From: Nostoc sp. UCD121
GTDB taxonomy: Bacteria > Cyanobacteriota > Cyanobacteriia > Cyanobacteriales > Nostocaceae
DNA: 40,337 nucleotides
Direction of reading: 5' to 3'
Assembly: GCF_014222285.1 (NCBI RefSeq)
Contig: NZ_JACKZS010000048.1
Span: forward strand, 1-40,337
The notes under the pieces were generated by a model that saw only the letters and a list, made by a program, of their open reading frames with translations, did not search any database and was not told the DNA's origin. Below, piece after piece: positions 9,604 through 19,025 of this stretch (positions within the stretch are counted from its first letter, which is position 1; each line of letters starts with the position of its first letter). Made by a program: the position numbers and the translations under genes.

Positions 9604-9639
9604 CCTCCCACACCTCCCACACCTCCTACACCTCCTACA
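9604..9639. repeat. Tandem array, four copies of CCTCCYACA
   Basis: Two CCTCCCACA units followed by two CCTCCTACA units. It is the approximate reverse complement of the array at 9511-9546. Confidence 0.85.
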
Positions 9640-9944
9640 CCCTTCCAGCAAGGAGGTTTCAGCTTTTCTTAGTGCCATTCCGGTAAGCCCTTTTCCTGTA
9701 TCTCCACGTTCTTTGTACTACGGTGTGTACATAAGTCCTCAAAACCTAGTTTTGTAGGGTGTCTTATGCCGTAGGTTAACGCACTATTCTATATTTTTGG
9801 TGCGTTATGACCATAGATAAATCCAGCAAAGTAAGGATGTGAAATCCGATTTTTTGGTGTTAAATTTTGAGTATTGTCGGAATTTGTTGACTTAAATCAA
9901 CAAAAACCCTTATTTTTCGTGGCAATGTTGTTTTAGGAGTGAAC

Positions 9945-10790
9945 GTGAATACTATTTTTCTTCGTAAAGGTGTTTTTTGGTTGCCAGGTATAGCTGCTCT
10001 TGTAGTTCTGAGTAGCGGCTTATCTGCAAGTGCCCAGACAGTAGACAAGGTAAGCAGTCAGGTATTAACTGGCTCTTCCGCAACCGTAGCTTCTCCCAAT
10101 GAGTTTAGTACAGAACTAGACACTGTAAGCCAAAATCTTTCTACAGAAACAACTGAAACATTTACAGCCACAAATTTAGCTGAGGTACAGCAGAGCCAAA
10201 ATCCTGTAATACAGGAAAATGCCAGTGTAACGTCTACACCAGTTCCAGGCACAGTGGCAACCTCGTCTGCGACTCTCACCTCTGAGTTTGTACAACCGAC
10301 TTCTCAAACGACTGCTCAACCATCTGCTACCAAAGTGGCACAATCGGATATTGATTTAGGCAGAACAACCCGTGGTGGCAGTAGCTATATTGGCGTTGCT
10401 GCTAACATTGGTTTGAGTGGTGATGGTAGCTCGTCTTTGGGCGATGGTAACTTTGCAGTAGTTAGTAAAGTCGGACTGACAAATTCTATATCGGTACGTC
10501 CCTCAGCCGTATTTGGCGACAATACCACAATTTTGCTTCCGATCACCTACGATTTTACCTTCAAATCAGCTGATGCTTTTAGCGAACCGTTAGCGATCGC
10601 ACCTTACGTTGGAGTGGGTGCAGCTTACAAAACTGGTGATGATTCGCAATTTGCCTTTTTGGTATCTGGTGGCATTGATGTGCCTCTAACTCCTCAATTC
10701 ACAGCAACAGCCTCTGTCAATGCAGGGTTTTTCGATCAAACTGATATTGGCTTATTGTTAGGAGTTGGTTATAACTTCACTGGATTATAA
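9945..10790 (+). CDS. Outer-membrane beta-barrel-like exported protein
   Basis: About 281 residues with a signal peptide (basic NTIFLRKG, hydrophobic core PGIAALVVLSSGL, cleavage near ASA-Q). A Ser/Thr-rich linker follows to about residue 140; the C-terminal ~140 residues read as amphipathic strands (SSYIGVAANIGLSG, FAVVSKVGLTNSISVRP, IAPYVGVGAAYKTG, ATASVNAGFFDQTDIGLLLG), ending in a Tyr/Phe-rich strand (VGYNFTGL) as in small outer-membrane barrels. Similar short porin-like proteins are common in Nostocales; the ligand is unknown. The frame opens at GTG 9939, but AGGAG at 9935 overlaps it, so the GTG at 9945, five bases after the AGGAG, is preferred. Confidence 0.72.
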   Translation: MNTIFLRKGVFWLPGIAALVVLSSGLSASAQTVDKVSSQVLTGSSATVASPNEFSTELDTVSQNLSTETTETFTATNLAEVQQSQNPVIQENASVTSTPVPGTVATSSATLTSEFVQPTSQTTAQPSATKVAQSDIDLGRTTRGGSSYIGVAANIGLSGDGSSSLGDGNFAVVSKVGLTNSISVRPSAVFGDNTTILLPITYDFTFKSADAFSEPLAIAPYVGVGAAYKTGDDSQFAFLVSGGIDVPLTPQFTATASVNAGFFDQTDIGLLLGVGYNFTGL

Positions 10791-10818
10791 GAGTTAGGAG
10801 TTAAGAGTTAGTAATATT

Positions 10819-10931
10819 GGCGTTGCTGATTCCATGTATGAAAATGATTTTGCATAATACCAAAATCCTTGTAGAGACGTAGCACCGCTACGTCTCTACA
10901 TCCAGATTCATACTTTAATTCAGCAACGCCG
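10819..10931. mobile_element. MITE-like element with GGCGTTGCTG termini
   Basis: About 113 bases with terminal inverted repeats GGCGTTGCTGA...TTCAGCAACGCC, and TAATATT on both sides as a possible target duplication. Inside is a 14-pair perfect hairpin, TGTAGAGACGTAGC-acc-GCTACGTCTCTACA (10870-10900). No coding capacity. It lies between convergent genes and may act as a bidirectional terminator. Confidence 0.75.
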
Positions 10932-10973
10932 TAATATTTCATTCATAGCTCTTAACTCCTAATTCTTGATTTT

Positions 10974-12296
10974 CTACTTGGGGGTAACTTTGTCAATTAC
11001 CTTGATTTTGCCATCGTCTCCTACTGTCCAAACGTCATATACACCAATGACATCGCCGTTAGCATCAACATCGACGTTGCCACTAGCTCCTTGATAGTTA
11101 ATCTTTTTACCATCTTTGAGTAACTTCAGTCCCTCGCAGACATCAGTAACTTCTGTGCCAGGACCATCAGCGACTTCACGGATTTTGCCGGCTATACCAA
11201 CGCCTGTATTTTCACTAGCAGCTTGTGCTGCCAATGTCAATAAGGCAGCCGCATCCCAAGCTTGAGGAGCGTATTCCCCTGGTTCATTACCCTTTTTATC
11301 TTTCCACAGCTTATTGAAAGCTTCTAGCGCTTTACCATCGGAACCGGGTACTGTACCGATCGCTCCAGTTAAAATATATTTACCATCGCTGCCTTTGCCA
11401 ACTTGTTCTGGGAAAGTAGGTGATTTCACTCCATCTGTGAGCAAAATCTGCACTCCCTTAGCTACACCTTGCTGATAAGCGGCTTTCAAGAACAGACTGC
11501 CAGTTTCAGCGTACAGTACAGCTAGAACTGCATCTGGCTTACTAGCAAAGGCAGCCGCCGCTTCTGTATCAAATGTCTGCGCTTTCGGGTCGTAGCGGAC
11601 AGGCTTATCTTTATTAACGATGGTTCCACCCAATTTTTCAAAAGTTTGCACAAATGCTTTTTCAAAGCCCACGCCATAGTCGTTATTAATCACAACTGTA
11701 GAAACTCGCTTGAAACCTTTTTTTCTGGCAAGTTGGGCTAATGCTAGTGCTTGGTAGGTATCAGGGGGAGCGGTACGCGCCCAAAAGCCTTTAAAGTCGC
11801 CTTTTTGAGCTTTTTCGGTAAATATGGGACTGGTACTACCAGGGGAAACCAGCATAACTTTATTCGGCGTAGCAATGGAGACTGCTGCACTAGAAACGCT
11901 ACTGGCAAATGAACCAACTACACCTGCTACTTTATCTAAAGTTGCTAGTTTGGTCATACCGGCTGCACCCGCTCTGGGGTCGGTTTGGTCGTCTACTTGC
12001 ACCAAGGTAACTGGTTCGCCATTCACCCCACCACAGGCGTTGACGGTATCAACGAGTAAAGGAACGGAACCTAACATCTGCTGTCCAACAGAAGCTAAGT
12101 CGCCTGTTGTCGGTAGCAGGGAACCAATTTTTAGCCCTTTAGCACTGCTTGTCGTAGTTGAGTTTGCTGCTGGGGTAGCGGTATTTCCGGTGTTAGCTGT
12201 GCCATTGGGGGTACTATTATCACCACAAGCCCCAACTAGGAACCCAATTGCTAGGGTAGCTATACTGAAGGTTAAGGCGGCGCTAATCTTTTTCAT
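10974..12296 (-). CDS. ABC transporter substrate-binding lipoprotein (amino-acid type)
   Basis: A 440-residue periplasmic binding protein of the Leu/Ile/Val-binding (Peripla_BP_6) type. It has a lipoprotein signal (hydrophobic core ALTFSIATLAIGFL, lipobox VGAC near Cys-24), a Ser/Thr/Asn linker, then the domain beginning LKIGSLLPTTGDLASVGQQM, with ACGGVNGEPVTLVQVDDQTDP, the SPGSTSP ligand-loop region, and VSTVVINNDYGVGFEKAF. It would capture an amino acid or small amide for an ABC permease encoded elsewhere; relatives include NatB of the neutral amino acid system. The ATG at 12296 is preceded by GAGGAG at a long spacing. It appears monocistronic. Confidence 0.85.
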   Translation of the reverse strand: MKKISAALTFSIATLAIGFLVGACGDNSTPNGTANTGNTATPAANSTTTSSAKGLKIGSLLPTTGDLASVGQQMLGSVPLLVDTVNACGGVNGEPVTLVQVDDQTDPRAGAAGMTKLATLDKVAGVVGSFASSVSSAAVSIATPNKVMLVSPGSTSPIFTEKAQKGDFKGFWARTAPPDTYQALALAQLARKKGFKRVSTVVINNDYGVGFEKAFVQTFEKLGGTIVNKDKPVRYDPKAQTFDTEAAAAFASKPDAVLAVLYAETGSLFLKAAYQQGVAKGVQILLTDGVKSPTFPEQVGKGSDGKYILTGAIGTVPGSDGKALEAFNKLWKDKKGNEPGEYAPQAWDAAALLTLAAQAASENTGVGIAGKIREVADGPGTEVTDVCEGLKLLKDGKKINYQGASGNVDVDANGDVIGVYDVWTVGDDGKIKVIDKVTPK

Positions 12297-12479
12297 AAGT
12301 AACTTTGACTCCTCAGATATTTAGGAGCCTAAAAGTAAGATTCAAACTAGATTTTTAAATTAGCTGTATCTTATCAGGACTCCAAAAGATAAATCATATC
12401 ATCCATCTTTGGGAGTAGAAGTGTTTACGCCTATATTTAAGTCACACAGAAGATTTTCTGTGTATTAAAAGCTGGAAAA

Positions 12480-12571
12480 CGGAGAGGGAGGGATTCGAAC
12501 CCTCGGTACGGAGTTGCCTGCCGTACAACAGATTAGCAATCTGCCGCTTTCGACCACTCAGCCACCTCTCC
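12480..12571 (-). tRNA. tRNA-Ser(GCU)
   Basis: Class II tRNA with a perfect GGAGAGG/CCTCTCC acceptor, anticodon loop CTGCTAA in CAGATTGCTAATCTG, a long variable arm and a GAGGG-TTCGAAT-CCCTC T-arm. Canonical, and probably the main housekeeping Ser(GCU); a second, array-borne copy is at 18932-19021. No CCA encoded. Confidence 0.95.
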
Positions 12572-12697
12572 TGACTCACGAATATCAATGTTATCAGACT
12601 TGCTCTTAAGAGTCAATAGTCATTTGTCATTTGTCATTAGCCGTTGGTTATTTATAAACCACTAAGGAATAAGGACTAGGGACAAATGACTAATTGT

Positions 12698-15053
<2,356 letters not shown>

Positions 15054-15415
15054 TTAACCCTAATGCCCTTCAATATTTCTTAATGGTTTTGTCGATTCTC
15101 ATTATACGTTGCAATCTGTTACATTTGACGGTTGTTGTGCGATCGCTTCCCCAAAAAAGTTTTGCCCAAGGGGATTTTCCTTACATCCACCTGCCTAACA
15201 AAATTACCAAAACCATTATTAACAATAGGTTTTGGCGAATATTTTATCTAAATTTACGTGTAGGAAATTTCGGGAAATAAAAGTAATTCTTTTGACTTAA
15301 AATATCTAATATCACAAGTAGTTGATTTCTTTTGAAATCTGTGTATCTAATCTGAGAAAATATCTATTGTACTGGTTATAGACTGCTATTAAAAAACTCA
15401 GTTAGGTAAAAAATT
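15054..15415. other. Divergent promoter region crtP/nagZ
   Basis: About 360 AT-rich bases between two divergent genes. A 65-codon frame exists (15083-15280) but lacks a ribosome binding site and looks non-coding. No hairpin or RNA gene recognised. Confidence 0.4.
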
Positions 15416-16504
15416 ATGAGTGGATCGCAGGAGTTAAAACGCTTTGGACATCACCTGATTCTAGGGATTTCTGGCACTACATTAAGCGATGACGATAAAC
15501 GCGCACTCAGTGAATTAAAGCCGATTGGGGTGATATTTTTTGCTAAGAACTTTTTGGATGGCACTCCCTATCAAGCTTGGCTAGAAAGCTTCAAGGATTT
15601 AAACAGCCAGATACGAGAATATGCTGAACGTGATTCGATGTTTATAACTCTGGATCATGAAGGAGGCCGTGTCATTCGCACACCATTGCCGATTACGCGA
15701 TTTCCTCATGCATTGTTGCTGCGATCGCACGCCCGCGAAGTAGCAAAAGCCACAGCTACAGAACTAAAATCATTGGGAATAAATTTATCCTGGGCTCCTG
15801 TAGCAGATGTTTTTTCCCATCCCCACAACCCTGTCATCGGGCCTCGTGCCTTCGGTAACACTCCCGAAATCGCTGCAAAATATTCCCGTGACTACTACTT
15901 TGGACTTCAAGAGTCAGGAATTTTGGGATGCGCCAAACACTTCCCCGGACATGGAGACACCAGCAAAGACTCTCACATTGAGCTACCAATACTAAATTTA
16001 ACTTTAGAAGACCTGCGACTCCGAGAACTCATACCTTTCAAAGCTCTAATCGAAGTACAGATACCTTTGATTATGACTGTCCATATATTATTTCCCAGAA
16101 TAGATCCTGATGTGCCAGCAACCCTTTCCCAGGCTATCCTCAAAACCATACTCCGAGAGGAACTTGGCTTTAAAGGAGTAGTTGTATCTGACGACTTGGA
16201 TATGAAAGCGATTTCAGATATGTTTATGAAAGCTGGTACTGTGGCGCGATCGCTTAATGCAGGCTGCGATCTGTTTATTGTCTCGCGCAATATCAATTCA
16301 TCATCTCTTGAAAGAACCTATCAGATTGCTGAAGATTTCGTTGATTCCCTCAGCAACGGTAGCTTAGACGAATCAGTAGTTGAAGCAGCCAGAGAAAGAA
16401 TCGATAAACTACTGGCAGTAACACCGCAATATCCCGTAGAAATTTTGAATAAAGATATACTATTGCAACATGCTCAATTAGCGATCGCTAGTTCCTATTC
16501 ATAA
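15416..16504 (+). CDS. nagZ: Beta-N-acetylhexosaminidase (glycoside hydrolase family 3)
   Basis: A 362-residue single-domain GH3 enzyme. Diagnostic motifs are KHFPGHGDTSKDSHIELP (about residues 180-197), containing the His/Asp dyad used by NagZ-type enzymes as acid-base, and VVSDDLDMKAI (about 255-265) with the nucleophile Asp. NagZ removes GlcNAc from 1,6-anhydro-MurNAc muropeptides in cytosolic cell-wall recycling. The N-terminus has no signal peptide, consistent with a cytosolic enzyme. The ATG at 15416 follows an AGG at about ten bases. Monocistronic. Confidence 0.93.
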   Translation: MSGSQELKRFGHHLILGISGTTLSDDDKRALSELKPIGVIFFAKNFLDGTPYQAWLESFKDLNSQIREYAERDSMFITLDHEGGRVIRTPLPITRFPHALLLRSHAREVAKATATELKSLGINLSWAPVADVFSHPHNPVIGPRAFGNTPEIAAKYSRDYYFGLQESGILGCAKHFPGHGDTSKDSHIELPILNLTLEDLRLRELIPFKALIEVQIPLIMTVHILFPRIDPDVPATLSQAILKTILREELGFKGVVVSDDLDMKAISDMFMKAGTVARSLNAGCDLFIVSRNINSSSLERTYQIAEDFVDSLSNGSLDESVVEAARERIDKLLAVTPQYPVEILNKDILLQHAQLAIASSYS

Positions 16505-16769
16505 CCCTCTTTTGTCAGAGTGGGAGAATCCAATCGCCCAAACGGTTACAGGGCTTTAATTTCCACGTTTTGTCTATAAATTTTAGTTTCTGTTAGAAAA
16601 TAAAGCCTCAAACCTTGATGAAATAAAACTTTCAGAATCAGGCTGAGATTATTGTTTTCCGAGAGTGACAAAACAGGGATAACCTAATGTGCATTCAAGT
16701 TGCATATTAGTAATTACCAACAGGCTAACAAAGATTGCAATTTTTAATTCTTAATTTTTAATTCTTTAG

Positions 16770-16840
16770 TGGGTGGTATAGGGGTCGAACCTATTTCTGC
16801 GAGTTAAAAGCCCGCTGCACAGCCGGTATGCCAACCACCC
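16770..16840 (-). tRNA. tRNA-Lys(UUU)
   Basis: Seven-pair acceptor GGGTGGT/ACCACCC, anticodon stem GCGGG/CTCGC around CTTTTAA (anticodon UUU), T-arm ATAGG-TTCGACC-CCTAT. Slightly short because the D-loop and variable loop are compact. It lies about 180 bases downstream of the tRNA array on the same strand, separated by a MITE, and might be its distal member. Confidence 0.92.
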
Positions 16841-16912
16841 TAGTTAATTTGAATAAGAAATGAGCAAGTGCGATCGGATATTTTTTATATCACAAGCCTA
16901 TCAACACCAACA

Positions 16913-17016
16913 CTAGTAGTCTGTCAAGAAATAATTGACAAATAAATTTTCTGTAGAGACGGCGATTTATCGCGTCTCTCCAAACGTCAATCAAAATGGG
17001 TTTGACAGACCACTAG
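16913..17016. mobile_element. MITE-like element with CTAGTRGTCTGTCAA termini
   Basis: 104 bases bounded by 15-base terminal inverted repeats (CTAGTAGTCTGTCAA and TTGACAGACCACTAG, one mismatch). Inside is a hairpin of the AGAGACG...CGTCTCT family. TIRs of this form are typical of IS630/Tc1-like elements that duplicate TA; the family call is from memory. It separates tRNA-Lys from the array. Confidence 0.75.
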
Positions 17017-17023
17017 ATATAAA

Positions 17024-17096
17024 TCCACCAGGGAGGTACTGCCCCTCCTATTTCTGTGTTATCAGCACAGCGCCTCGCTTTTCGGCTCCAGGTGGA
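17024..17096 (-). tRNA. tRNA-Ile(GAU)-like, degenerate T-loop
   Basis: Perfect anticodon stem CTGTG/CACAG around CTGATAA (anticodon GAU) and perfect T-stem GGAGG/CCTCC, but the T-loop is GGCAGTA instead of the TTCRANN consensus, and the acceptor pairs only six bases (TCCACC/GGTGGA) with an extra C next to the T-stem. Last member of the array. Either a pseudo-tRNA or a strongly non-canonical tRNA. Confidence 0.65.
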
Positions 17097-17101
17097 AAAG
17101 A

Positions 17102-17202
17102 GGAAGATGGAGGAATCGTAGCTTGCTTCCCGTAGGGTACCCCTACAGTTGCCCATACCCTGGTTTTCAAGACCAGTTGCTGTCCATTCAGCGGCATCTT
17201 CC
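17102..17202 (-). pseudogene. tRNA-Ser(UGA)-like with repeat inserted in the T-loop
   Basis: Acceptor GGAAGAT/ATCTTCC is perfect and the anticodon loop CTTGAAA (UGA) sits on CTGGT/ACCAG, but the T-arm is split: its 3' half (GATTCCTCC) is separated from the 5' half by about 20 bases of the TAGCTTGCTTCCCGTAGGGTA repeat (17118-17139). The D-arm is also unusual (GCTG-AATGGA-CAGC with three leading bases). Without excision a normal elbow cannot form. Whether it is transcribed and matured is unknown. Confidence 0.7.
17118..17139. repeat. Short dispersed repeat inside tRNA-Ser(UGA)
   Basis: Copy of a cyanobacterial dispersed repeat (GTAGCTTGCTTCCCGTAGGG core) located in the T-loop. Related copies lie inside tRNA-Arg(ACG) at 18864-18885 and, in expanded form, inside tRNA-Tyr at 19043-19085. 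Confidence 0.85.
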
Positions 17203-17209
17203 ATTGAGG

Positions 17210-17284
17210 GGTGTCTGACGGGACTTGAACCCGCTTTGACTGGTTCCACAAACCAGCGCCTCGACCACTTTGGCTTCAGACACC
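17210..17284 (-). tRNA. tRNA-His(GUG)
   Basis: Acceptor GTGTCTG/CAGACAC with an encoded extra G at -1 facing C at 73, the tRNA-His identity pair. Anticodon loop TTGTGGA (GUG) on CTGGT/ACCAG; T-arm GCGGG-TTCAAGT-CCCGT. Array member that looks functional. Confidence 0.93.
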
Positions 17285-17289
17285 ATCAG

Positions 17290-17363
17290 TGGAATTAATG
17301 GGAATTGAACCCATAACCTCCTGCTTGCAAGGCAGGCGCTCTAGCCATTTGAGCTATGACCCC
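17290..17363 (-). tRNA. tRNA-Ala(UGC)
   Basis: Anticodon stem CCTGC/GCAGG around CTTGCAA (UGC), T-arm ATGGG-TTCAATT-CCCAT, D-arm GCTC...GAGC. The acceptor GGGGTCA/TAATTCC has two G-U pairs and one C-A mismatch, so it is weaker than a housekeeping Ala tRNA and lacks a clear G3-U70 contrast. Array member. Confidence 0.85.
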
Positions 17364-17371
17364 ATATTTGG

Positions 17372-17445
17372 TGGATACTGGTCGGAATTGAACCGACATT
17401 TTTCTAACAGCCAGTTAGACGCTTTACCAATTAAGCTACAGACCC
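17372..17445 (-). tRNA. tRNA-Ala(GGC)-like, bulged acceptor
   Basis: D-arm GCTT/AAGC, anticodon stem TCTAA/TTAGA around CTGGCTG (anticodon GGC), T-arm GTCGG-TTCAATT-CCGAC. The acceptor pairs as GGGT-CTG with CAG-T-ATCC, that is with one bulged U. The loop could also close further to TGGCT. An encoded CCA follows the discriminator A. Ala by anticodon; identity not certain. Confidence 0.7.
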
Positions 17446-17451
17446 ATAAGG

Positions 17452-17525
17452 CGGGAGTGGTAGGACTTGAACCCACAACTTTCGAGGTAGAAGCTCGAAG
17501 CTCTATTCCATTGAGCTACACTCCC
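17452..17525 (-). tRNA. tRNA-Arg(UCU)
   Basis: Perfect acceptor GGGAGTG/CACTCCC, anticodon stem TCGAG/CTCGA around CTTCTAC (UCU), T-arm GTGGG-TTCAAGT-CCTAC. Looks functional. No CCA encoded. Array member. Confidence 0.93.
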
Positions 17526-17534
17526 AATATTTGG

Positions 17535-17607
17535 TAGTCCTGGCAGGAATTGAACCTGCAACCTCTTGCTTGTAAGGCACTTGCTCTACCGTTGAAGCTA
17601 CAGGGGC
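17535..17607 (-). tRNA. tRNA-Val(UAC)-like, degenerate
   Basis: Anticodon loop CTTACAA (UAC), T-arm GCAGG-TTCAATT-CCTGC, D-arm GCTT/GAGC. The acceptor GCCCCTG/CAGGACT has two mismatches near its end, and the anticodon stem AGTGC/GCAAG has two mismatches. CCA is encoded after discriminator A. It lies directly downstream of the HNH gene; possibly non-functional. Confidence 0.75.
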
Positions 17608-17632
17608 AAAAATCAAAGAATATCAATCACAT

Positions 17633-18514
17633 CTAAAGCTTGGAATATTGTTTTTTCGCCCAATAACCTCTAGGCGGTTTTTCAATTCCGTAAGCTTTAC
17701 ACCATTTTTCCACCGCCTTATCACTTACACCAAAATCTTTTGCTATTTGAGAAGTTGGTTTAGTCCAAATCATTTTTTCTAGTTTTTCTTTAGAAGGTCT
17801 TACAGTTCGTCTAGAGGCTAATTTAGAACATTGCTGAGAACAGTAAGTATCTTGATCTGGGCTAGTTAGTAATTTGCCACAGTACGAGCAAGTTCCGTGT
17901 GCAAATTGACAACTATAAATGCCATTTCCATTGTTAATAAGTTGTCTTAGTACTAATGGTATTTTGTGCCAGCGATCGCGACTTTCTGAATTATCAAACA
18001 CTAAGACGCTGATGAAACGTTCGTTAACCTCAATCTCATTTATTGATTCCGCCAATTTTAACTTTCGCTCTAAATCTTTGTGAGCCTTGCCTGCATGGTT
18101 ATCGGTCAAAGCGTGACAGTTAGGACATAATAATAGGAGATTTTCCAATCTATTGTCATATCGATCTCCATTGATATGATGAAGCTCTAAAGGAATAGTA
18201 CTATCAAGCCAAGTATCAGTGTGACACGACTCACACTTTGGAACTTTAATACCATCCCTAAGAAGCTTGAGTTTCAAACTATGCGTCTGAATAGTTGACC
18301 CTTTGTAACAGTAATCACTTGCTGGCTTTAGCCTATTTGATTTGCGTCCTCTTCCACCTTGATTTCCTTTATAGACAATGTTCAATTTAGCTAGATAAAA
18401 ATCTAAAGTAAGAGGTTTGCAATTTAATTGACGACAAATAAAAGCTTTAGAACGATGATCATCAATCCATTGCCTAATTTGTGCTTCTTTTTTTAGGATG
18501 TCATTTCTTCTCAT
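17633..18514 (-). CDS. HNH endonuclease embedded in the tRNA array
   Basis: A 293-residue protein with an HNH nuclease core at about residues 92-137: CESC, then LELHHINGDRYDNRLENL with the catalytic His and Asn, then CPNCHAL, the two Cys pairs forming the structural zinc site. A C-terminal part has a second Zn ribbon (CSYCGK...CSQQC) and a helix-turn-helix, TSQIAKDFGVSDKAVEKWC, ending PPRGYWAK; the N-terminal ~45 residues also look HTH-like. HTH-Zn-HNH architectures are typical of freestanding homing endonucleases and some phage nucleases. It has the same orientation as the tRNA genes, 25 bases before tRNA-Val and 66 bases after tRNA-Gln, so it is probably carried in the array transcript. A homing role targeting tRNA arrays is inference. 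Confidence 0.88.
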   Translation of the reverse strand: MRRNDILKKEAQIRQWIDDHRSKAFICRQLNCKPLTLDFYLAKLNIVYKGNQGGRGRKSNRLKPASDYCYKGSTIQTHSLKLKLLRDGIKVPKCESCHTDTWLDSTIPLELHHINGDRYDNRLENLLLLCPNCHALTDNHAGKAHKDLERKLKLAESINEIEVNERFISVLVFDNSESRDRWHKIPLVLRQLINNGNGIYSCQFAHGTCSYCGKLLTSPDQDTYCSQQCSKLASRRTVRPSKEKLEKMIWTKPTSQIAKDFGVSDKAVEKWCKAYGIEKPPRGYWAKKQYSKL

Positions 18515-18579
18515 ACCCCCATACTATGTCATACGTTATTTAATTTTATTTAATAAGTATGCCCTTAATTTTATGTTGG

Positions 18580-18652
18580 ATGCAGGAGTTGGGGTTGAAC
18601 CAACCTCTCCTTGATTCAGAGTCAAGGCGACTTGCCAATCGTCCATCTTGCA
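18580..18652 (-). tRNA. tRNA-Gln(CUG)
   Basis: Acceptor TGCAAGA/TCCTGCA with one A-C mismatch, anticodon stem CTTGA/TCAAG around CTCTGAA (CUG), T-arm GTTGG-TTCAACC-CCAAC. U1-A72 is the usual tRNA-Gln first pair. Array member next to the HNH gene. Confidence 0.88.
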
Positions 18653-18660
18653 ATGAATGG

Positions 18661-18732
18661 CTGCCTCAGTAGGACTCGAACCTACAACCGCGCGGTTAAC
18701 AGCCGCTTGCTCTACCATTGAGCTATGAAGCA
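18661..18732 (-). tRNA. tRNA-Asn(GUU)
   Basis: Acceptor TGCTTCA/TGAGGCA fully paired with one G-U, anticodon loop CTGTTAA (GUU) with a four-pair stem, D-arm GCTC/GAGC, T-arm GTAGG-TTCGAGT-CCTAC. Looks functional. Confidence 0.92.
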
Positions 18733-18738
18733 ACGAAG

Positions 18739-18813
18739 CCCCCCAGGTCGGAATCGAACCGACGACCTCCTGTTCTTCAGACAGGCGCTAACTACCAACT
18801 GAGCTACCGGGGG
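18739..18813 (-). tRNA. tRNA-Phe(GAA)
   Basis: Acceptor CCCCCGG/CTGGGGG, anticodon stem CCTGT/ACAGG around CTGAAGA (GAA), T-arm GTCGG-TTCGATT-CCGAC. C1-G72 rather than G1-C72 is unusual for tRNA-Phe. Array member. Confidence 0.92.
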
Positions 18814-18833
18814 ATAAGAAGGAGAGATGATGA

Positions 18834-18927
18834 CGAGAGCGGAGGGAATCGAACCCTCAAATCTACCCTTCGGGAAGCAAGCTACAGTTTCGTAGACTGA
18901 GATGTTATCCAGTTACACCACACTCTC
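18834..18927 (-). tRNA. tRNA-Arg(ACG) with repeat in the variable loop
   Basis: Acceptor GAGAGTG/CGCTCTC, anticodon loop CTACGAA (ACG), T-arm GAGGG-TTCGATT-CCCTC are intact. Between the anticodon stem and the T-arm sits a 20-base insert, TAGCTTGCTTCCCGAAGGGT; removing it restores ACTGA-GATTT, a normal variable loop. As it stands it mimics a class II tRNA with an extra arm (CCC-GAA-GGG). May still fold and function. Confidence 0.82.
18864..18885. repeat. Short dispersed repeat inside tRNA-Arg(ACG)
   Basis: Plus-strand TACCCTTCGGGAAGCAAGC core, opposite in orientation to the copies in tRNA-Ser(UGA) and tRNA-Tyr. Located at the anticodon-stem/variable-loop junction. Confidence 0.85.
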
Positions 18928-18931
18928 AAAA

Positions 18932-19021
18932 CGGAGAGAACAGGATTTGAACCTGCGACGGGTATTAACTACCCGTTTCCTCTTAGCAGGAGGACGCTTT
19001 TAGCCACTCAGCCACCTCTCC
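18932..19021 (-). tRNA. tRNA-Ser(GCU), array copy
   Basis: Class II tRNA with acceptor GGAGAGG/TCTCTCC, anticodon stem TCCTC/GAGGA around CTGCTAA (GCU), a variable-arm hairpin ACGGGTA/TACCCGT, and T-arm GCAGG-TTCAAAT-CCTGT. It duplicates the specificity of the tRNA-Ser at 12480-12571 with a divergent sequence. Confidence 0.92.
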
Positions 19022-19025
19022 ATAG

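Larger units (their letters stand above)
9285..9944. other. Repeat-rich intergenic region
   Basis: About 660 bases without a credible gene. It holds two oppositely oriented nine-base tandem arrays (9511-9546 and 9604-9639), then the cyanobacterial filler TTTGTAGGGTGTCTTATGCC and TTAACGCAC/GTGCGTTA repeats at about 9750-9810. The final ~90 bases should carry the promoter of the downstream outer-membrane protein gene. Short ORFs here only translate the tandem repeats. Confidence 0.6.

Noticed and set aside
9314..9622. 102-codon frame with His/Thr/Pro repeats
   Set aside because: It simply translates the nine-base tandem array (HTPHTPHTP).
15083..15280. 65-codon plus-strand frame between crtP and nagZ
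   Set aside because: No ribosome binding site, no motif, lies in a divergent promoter region.
16505..16770. Possible small RNA between nagZ and tRNA-Lys
   Set aside because: AT-rich with no stable hairpin or T-tract that I could identify by eye.
17289..17537. 82-codon plus-strand frame across the tRNA array
   Set aside because: It reads through three antisense tRNA genes; artefactual (recurrent GIEP/LSYDP peptides come from tRNA T-arms).
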